DNA of 6,943 nucleotides from Rhodobacterales bacterium 34-62-10 (GTDB taxonomy: Bacteria; Pseudomonadota; Alphaproteobacteria; Rhodobacterales; Rhodobacteraceae): NCBI GenBank assembly GCA_002282555.1, contig NCJR01000107.1:1-6943 (forward strand). The letters are read 5' to 3'. The notes below the pieces were generated by a model. That model was not told the DNA's origin and did no database searches. It worked only from the letters and a program-made list of their open reading frames with translations. The translations under genes and the position numbers were made by a program. Below, piece after piece: positions 6,779-6,943 of this stretch. How positions within the stretch are numbered: the first letter of the stretch is position 1; each line of letters starts with the position of its first letter.

Positions 6779-6830
6779 CTCTGCCGCAAAATTATTGCCG
6801 CATCACGTGACCCGGCGAAAGACAAAAAAC

Positions 6831-6844
6831 TTTGCGACAGAACC
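6831..6844 (-). repeat. IS6-family right terminal inverted repeat
   Basis: On the minus strand this reads GGTTCTGTCGCAAA, an exact partner of 6018-6031. It is the transposase-proximal end. The pRiA4b-like gene fragment starts one base outside it. Confidence 0.93.
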
Positions 6845-6845
6845 C

Positions 6846-6943
6846 TTTGATGTGCCACTCAAGATCAAGCTGAACCGCCTGCACGAGGTGATCCAGGCCG
6901 CCATGGGATGGACCGACAGTCACCTCTATGAGTTCCGGGCCGG
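6846..6943 (+). pseudogene. 5'-truncated plasmid pRiA4b ORF-3-like gene, cut by the IS element and running off the window
   Basis: From 6846 one frame reads FDVPLKIKLNRLHEVIQAA followed by MGWTDSHLYEFRA to the window end. This is the hallmark of the pRiA4b ORF-3-like family (also annotated as IS1096 passenger TnpR-like). Its members carry a P-x-W-R-R..VP segment, then LHxVIQxAMGWxxxHLxxF. The part before FDVP, including the expected WRR, is missing, and the IS right end stands in its place. No usable start is seen: a GTG at 6807 inside the IS is in frame but lacks a ribosome-binding site. Such genes are common on plasmids and islands and their function is unclear. The 3' part lies outside the window, so I cannot say whether it is otherwise intact. 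Confidence 0.82.

Larger units (their letters stand above)
6018..6844 (-). mobile_element. Complete IS6-family insertion sequence, 827 bp
   Basis: Both ends carry GGTTCTGTCGCAAA as perfect 14-bp terminal inverted repeats, the IS6-family end type. The matches continue imperfectly in a T-rich stretch. A single full-length DDE transposase fills the inside. IS6 elements move by replicative transposition via cointegrates and normally make 8-bp target duplications. Here the adjacent octamers are TTGGATAC (left) and CTTTGATG (right), which do not match. The flanks share only CTTTGGAT versus CTTTGAT at shifted positions. The lack of a clean duplication points to IS-mediated deletion or recombination at this site, or to a decayed duplication. 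The exact named IS cannot be given without a database. Confidence 0.93.

Noticed and set aside
6326..6850. Long plus-strand frame of 174 codons inside the IS element
   Set aside because: It is antisense to the intact IS6 transposase, has no recognisable domain, and ends across the IS right end.

Overview
The window looks like an accessory, plasmid- or island-like stretch of an alphaproteobacterium. Rhodobacterales/roseobacters are the best guess. This rests on moderate GC, a specialised NusG/RfaH-like protein beside a Wzz-type tyrosine autokinase, an IS6-family element with GGTTCTGTCGCAAA ends, and a fragment of a plasmid pRiA4b ORF-3-like gene. The taxonomic call is inference from protein character, not from a marker gene.

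Layout, left to right. Positions 1-490 hold no gene I can defend; only short, decayed-looking frames are seen. At 502-1023 on the minus strand is a NusG paralogue (RfaH-like elongation/antitermination factor) with a near-perfect Shine-Dalgarno. Immediately upstream of it, 1036-1605 minus may encode a small protein with two hydrophobic C-terminal segments; its stop overlaps the nusG-like ribosome-binding site. A gene-poor region of about 480 bases (1606-2083) separates this minus-strand pair from a divergent 729-residue polysaccharide co-polymerase/BY-kinase (2084-4273, plus). That region holds an AT-rich dyad near the minus-strand start and a compact hairpin close to the kinase start.

A 312-base intergenic gap with a perfect 7-3-7 dyad follows. 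Then comes a convergent LuxR-type regulator (4586-5599, minus) that is AT-richer than its neighbours and has an unrecognised N-terminal half. Positions 5600-6017 carry no convincing gene. A complete IS6-family element (6018-6844) with a full DDE transposase lies next, without a clean 8-bp target duplication. Its right end cuts straight into a pRiA4b ORF-3-like gene that runs off the window.

Functional reading (inference): the NusG-like factor and the BY-kinase form a divergent exopolysaccharide control module. The kinase would set polymer chain length and export through tyrosine phosphorylation. The NusG paralogue would help RNA polymerase through a long polysaccharide operon, possibly this one. 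The LuxR-type protein may be an additional regulator of the locus or an unrelated acquired gene. No glycosyltransferase, flippase, polymerase or outer-membrane export gene is present, so the locus is either fragmented or continues elsewhere.
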